8,403 nt of DNA from CAXSEF01 sp964236535 (GTDB lineage Bacteria; Pseudomonadota; Alphaproteobacteria; Acetobacterales; Acetobacteraceae): assembly GCA_964236535.1 (NCBI GenBank), contig CAXSEF010000121.1, positions 1-8,403 of the forward strand. Direction: 5' to 3'. Below are positions 6,585-8,403 of the stretch, piece after piece. Below the pieces are notes generated by a model. That model made no database searches, had not been told where the DNA came from, and was given only the letters and a program-made list of their open reading frames with translations. A program made the position numbers and the translations under genes. Position 1 is the stretch's first letter. Every line of letters starts with the position of its first letter.

Positions 6585-6607
6585 GGCGGCGTCATCCACC
6601 AGCCGCC
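6585..6607 (+). terminator. stem-loop after the flagellar operon, possible terminator
   Basis: GGCGGC (6585-6590) pairs perfectly with GCCGCC (6602-6607) across an 11-nt loop, starting 2 nt after the kinase stop codon. There is no T-run, so intrinsic termination is uncertain; it may stabilise the mRNA end or act with Rho. It is the most likely 3' boundary of the flgB-to-kinase operon. Confidence 0.4.
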
Positions 6608-6721
6608 GCATCGCTCTGCCAACTACAGCAACCTGGCTTCGGCTCGGCGAACTATCCCCAATTAGGCGCCGAACCTAGGCCACCTCGGCCTCGCCAAGCT
6701 TCGTCGCGCCTCGCAATCCGA

Positions 6722-6735
6722 AGTTGGCCCCAACT
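6722..6735. repeat. 14-bp near-perfect palindrome upstream of the recA promoter
   Basis: AGTTGG-CC-CCAACT has 6-bp arms with a 2-nt centre. It ends 18 bp before the LexA box. It could be a second protein-binding site upstream of the recA promoter or part of a terminator for readthrough from the flagellar operon; no factor can be named. Confidence 0.35.
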
Positions 6736-6751
6736 AGCCGCGTTCTGCCTA

Positions 6752-6781
6752 TTGAACAAACAAAGAACGCATGCCTAACTG
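6752..6781 (+). promoter_or_regulatory. putative recA promoter
   Basis: TTGAAC (6752-6757) resembles a -35 element. About 17-18 nt later CTAACT/TAACTG (6775-6781) resembles the -10 element, similar to the alphaproteobacterial housekeeping pattern with a CTAA core. The -35 overlaps the LexA site, which is what repression would need. Transcription would start near 6787, giving an untranslated leader of about 120 nt before the recA ATG. Confidence 0.5.
6754..6768 (+). promoter_or_regulatory. LexA-binding SOS box (GAAC-N7-GAAC) of recA
   Basis: GAACAAACAAAGAAC matches exactly the direct-repeat SOS box GAAC-N7-GAAC described for alphaproteobacterial LexA. It overlaps the putative -35 of recA, 141 bp before the start codon, so LexA binding would block RNA polymerase. 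A further inverted half-site GTTC lies at 6742-6745, 8 nt before the first GAAC. Confidence 0.8.
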
Positions 6782-6816
6782 GCCCATGCAGACGCATTTG
6801 CGGCACCGCTACTTCC

Positions 6817-6841
6817 TGTGACACACTTCCGGGTGTGACAC
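6817..6841 (+). repeat. paired TGTGACAC repeats forming a hairpin in the recA leader
   Basis: TGTGACAC occurs at 6817-6824 and again at 6834-6841, a 17-nt period. Each copy has a palindromic core, GTG-A-CAC. Between them CACAC (6822-6826) can pair with GTGTG (6833-6837) around TTCCGG, so the transcribed leader can fold into a hairpin. It may be an operator pair or an RNA element; its function is unknown. Confidence 0.45.
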
Positions 6842-6909
6842 GCAAACCGCGAAATATGCCGTCGGGACCACCCGATGAGGTTGTGGACGCTCCAAAGGAA
6901 GGACGCGGC

Positions 6910-7953
6910 ATGGAAAAGAACAAGGCGCTTGAGGCGGCCCTCGGCCAAATCGAGCGCGCCTTCGGCAAAGGCTCGATCATGCGCATGGGCGCGAAGGCGG
7001 GCGACGAGCAGATCGAGGTGATTCCTTCCGGCTCGCTCGGGCTGGACTTGGCACTCGGTATCGGCGGGCTGCCACGCGGCCGCGTCGTCGAGATCTACGG
7101 CCCGGAGAGCTCGGGTAAAACCACACTGGCGCTACATGCCATCGCGGAGGCGCAGAAGCGTGGCGGCACCTGCGCCTTTATTGATGCCGAGCACGCGCTC
7201 GACCCGATCTACGCCCGCAAGCTCGGCGTCGACGTCGACAACCTGCTGCTCAGTCAGCCCGATGGTGGCGAGCAGGCACTCGAGATCTGCGACACTCTGG
7301 TCCGCTCCGGCGCTATCGACATCGTGGTGATCGACAGCGTCGCCGCACTGGTGCCTCGTGCCGAATTAGAGGGCGAGATGGGTGACACTCATGTCGGTCT
7401 ACATGCACGGTTAATGAGCCAAGCGCTGCGCAAGCTCACTGGTTCGGTTAGTAAATCCAAGACCATGCTGATCTTCCTCAACCAGATTAGGCTCAAGATC
7501 GGCGTGATGTTCGGCAATCCCGAGACCACCACTGGAGGCAATGCGCTCAAATTCTATGCCTCGATTCGCATGGAAATTCGCCGAATCGGACAGATCAAAG
7601 ACCGCGATGAGGTGGTGGGAAACCAGACCCGGGTTAAGGTGGTTAAGAACAAGCTGGCTCCACCGTTCCGCCAAGTCGAGTTCGACATCATGTATGGCGA
7701 GGGTATCAGCAAGATCGGCGAGCTCATCGATCTTGGAGTGAAATCCAACGTGGTGGAGAAGTCGGGCGCTTGGTTCAGCTACGACAGCCAGCGCATCGGC
7801 CAGGGCCGCGAGAACGCCAAGCAGTTCCTACGCGATCACATGGAGCTTGCCGACAGCATCGAGAAGAAAGTGCGCGAGCAGTCCGGTACAGTTGCCAATA
7901 CGATGATGGGTGCCCCGGAGCCGGACGAGGATCACGAGGGCGTCCCAGAATAG
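6910..7953 (+). CDS. recA: recombinase RecA
   Basis: RecA polymerises on single-stranded DNA, catalyses strand exchange in recombinational repair, and triggers LexA self-cleavage in the SOS response. The 347-residue product has the Walker A motif GPESSGKTT at residues 64-72, Walker B DIVVIDS ending at D142-S143, loop L1 around EGEMGDTHVGLHARLMSQ, and loop L2 within GVMFGNPETTTGGNA. The C-terminal domain is conserved (KSGAWFSYDSQRIGQGRENA), and a short acidic tail (EPDEDHEGVPE) is typical. The start at 6910 is chosen because an AAGGAAGGA ribosome site (about 6895-6903) precedes it and MEKNKALEAALGQIERAFG is the usual RecA N-terminus; an ATG at 6856 would add an unconserved 18-residue extension. 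The length is normal and the gene is intact. It has its own SOS-regulated promoter. Confidence 0.98.
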   Translation: MEKNKALEAALGQIERAFGKGSIMRMGAKAGDEQIEVIPSGSLGLDLALGIGGLPRGRVVEIYGPESSGKTTLALHAIAEAQKRGGTCAFIDAEHALDPIYARKLGVDVDNLLLSQPDGGEQALEICDTLVRSGAIDIVVIDSVAALVPRAELEGEMGDTHVGLHARLMSQALRKLTGSVSKSKTMLIFLNQIRLKIGVMFGNPETTTGGNALKFYASIRMEIRRIGQIKDRDEVVGNQTRVKVVKNKLAPPFRQVEFDIMYGEGISKIGELIDLGVKSNVVEKSGAWFSYDSQRIGQGRENAKQFLRDHMELADSIEKKVREQSGTVANTMMGAPEPDEDHEGVPE

Positions 7954-7976
7954 CTTCGCCGGTGCTACTCCTTGAC

Positions 7977-7996
7977 CCGGACCTCTTTCGGTCCGG
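7977..7996 (+). terminator. recA terminator hairpin
   Basis: CCGGACC (7977-7983) and GGTCCGG (7990-7996) form a perfect 7-bp GC-rich stem around the loop TCTTTC, starting 24 nt after the recA stop. No T-run follows (CTACGCTCCT), so it is a weak or factor-assisted terminator, but its position fits the recA 3' end. Confidence 0.55.
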
Positions 7997-8138
7997 CTAC
8001 GCTCCTACGGCACTTGGCCCACTGGATACCAGCGAGACGCCCATGCTCCGTTTGGTCCGAACCTCGGCACCCTGTCTGCACCTGATTGCGAAGTGGTTGA
8101 GGTAGCGTGCACTTTGCTGATCCGTCGCTGTCGATCGT

Positions 8139-8146
8139 TGTGACAC
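8139..8146 (+). repeat. third copy of the TGTGACAC repeat
   Basis: This is the same 8-mer seen twice in the recA leader (9 of 9 bases shared with the first copy, TGTGACACA). It lies directly before the ATG of a 31-codon open frame, 186 nt after recA. It could be a shared regulator site or chance. Confidence 0.25.
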
Positions 8147-8242
8147 ATGATCGCCATCACGCTGCGTGGCCGCGACGGCCGGATATGGACTGGCCTGCAT
8201 CTCGGCGCCACTATCGGACGCATGCAAATTGCACCTAGATAA
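8147..8242 (+). CDS. possible 31-residue small ORF or gene remnant
   Basis: ATG at 8147 to TAA at 8240-8242 encodes MIAITLRGRDGRIWTGLHLG and 11 further residues. The first two thirds use GC-ending codons like the neighbouring genes, and the last codons do not, which could suit a decayed fragment of a once longer gene. No Shine-Dalgarno is visible and I recognise no family. It is reported as a weak candidate only. Confidence 0.15.
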   Translation: MIAITLRGRDGRIWTGLHLGATIGRMQIAPR

Positions 8243-8243
8243 C

Positions 8244-8290
8244 CGCACTCGGCCGCGCCATCATCAAGAGTGACGGCACGGTCGAGTGCG
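8244..8290. repeat. 8-bp inverted repeat with nested pairing, structured non-coding element
   Basis: CGCACTCG (8244-8251) and CGAGTGCG (8283-8290) are perfect inverted arms 31 nt apart. Inside, GCCG (8252-8255) can pair with CGGC (8274-8277), extending the stem across a bulge. The result is a plausible 47-nt RNA fold of unknown role, right after the small open frame. Confidence 0.35.
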
Positions 8291-8311
8291 CAGTTGCACT
8301 TCTCCATCCTA

Positions 8312-8323
8312 GGGTCCGGACCC
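8312..8323. repeat. 12-bp perfect palindrome
   Basis: GGGTCCGGACCC is a perfect 12-bp palindrome. Its two halves repeat the arms of the recA terminator hairpin (CCGGACC/GGTCCGG). It may be a protein-binding site or a relic of the same repeat; its function is not known. Confidence 0.35.
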
Positions 8324-8359
8324 GTAAACATCTTGGCGCGACGCGTGATGTCGTGATTC

Positions 8360-8383
8360 ACCCTTCCCCGTTGGGGAGAGGGT
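8360..8383. repeat. REP-like GC-rich palindrome
   Basis: ACCCTTCCCC (8360-8369), loop GTT, and GGGGAGAGGGT (8373-8383) form a long imperfect hairpin with one bulged base. The CCCT-CCCC/GGGG-GAGGG core is a form I recall as a frequent intergenic repeat in GC-rich proteobacterial genomes. It may be a REP element or act as a transcription terminator for whatever lies to either side. Confidence 0.5.
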
Positions 8384-8403
8384 TGATGCCGGAAGGCTTT
8401 TGG

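Larger units (their letters stand above)
7997..8403. other. stretch without a convincing gene, right end of the window
   Basis: I see no reading frame here that I can support. The longest open frame, minus strand 8005-8361, has a composition rich in Arg, Pro, Cys and Met, no ribosome site and no recognisable motif, so I treat it as spurious. A 31-codon plus-strand frame (8147-8242) is listed separately. The region does hold several inverted repeats and a REP-like palindrome, and no tRNA could be found by eye. It may be plain intergenic DNA, a remnant of a lost gene, or contain a small RNA. Confidence 0.5.

Noticed and set aside
6724..6909. Extended N-terminus of RecA
   Set aside because: It would run through the LexA box and promoter; the ribosome site and RecA alignment place the start at 6910.
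8005..8361. 118-codon minus-strand open frame after recA
   Set aside because: No ribosome site, no recognisable motif, odd composition (Arg, Pro, Cys, Met), and it runs through several inverted repeats.
7997..8403. tRNA gene, CRISPR array or insertion sequence
   Set aside because: No cloverleaf, no regularly spaced repeats, and no transposase frame or terminal inverted repeats with target duplication could be seen.

Overview
The window is GC-rich chromosomal DNA from an alphaproteobacterium. It holds the core of the flagellar type III export and rod genes, then a CckA-like hybrid histidine kinase, then recA. Three things point to Alphaproteobacteria: a kinase with the CckA-type H-box (AHDFNNLL) lying directly behind flhB, a GAAC-N7-GAAC SOS box in front of recA, and the RecA sequence. 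From memory, the RecA loop segments (for example GLHARLMSQALRKLTG and IFLNQIRLKIG) look most like Rhodospirillales/Acetobacteraceae. That family-level placement is an inference, not a search result.

Layout. On the minus strand, from about 1583 down to the left edge, lie a small uncharacterised helical protein, fliO, fliP (ATGA overlap with fliO), and the first 54 codons of an unidentified hydrophilic protein that runs off the window. Divergently, on the plus strand from 1687 to 6583, lies one compact operon: flgB, flgC, fliE (ATGA overlap), fliQ, fliR, flhB (1-nt gap) and the hybrid kinase (1-nt gap). A short divergent control region near 1584-1686 carries a perfect 9-bp inverted repeat. A 326-bp intergenic region (6584-6909) ends the operon and carries the recA promoter with its LexA site. 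recA fills 6910-7953. The last 450 bp contain no convincing gene but several hairpins and a REP-like palindrome.

How the genes fit together. FliP, FliQ, FliR and FlhB form the membrane core of the flagellar export gate, and FliO assists FliP assembly. FliE, FlgB and FlgC are the first exported parts: the MS-ring/rod junction and the proximal rod. The kinase is co-transcribed with this export machinery and has CckA architecture (PAS, HisKA, HATPase, receiver) but no membrane segments. It is the natural candidate to link flagellar assembly or the cell cycle to a CtrA-type phosphorelay. recA is a separate, SOS-regulated unit.

Most of the window is ordinary conserved flagellar and recA sequence, and no clearly new system is visible. 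The points most worth checking are the soluble CckA-like kinase inside the flagellar operon, the dyad in the divergent control region, the two unidentified minus-strand genes, and the structured non-coding sequence around recA.
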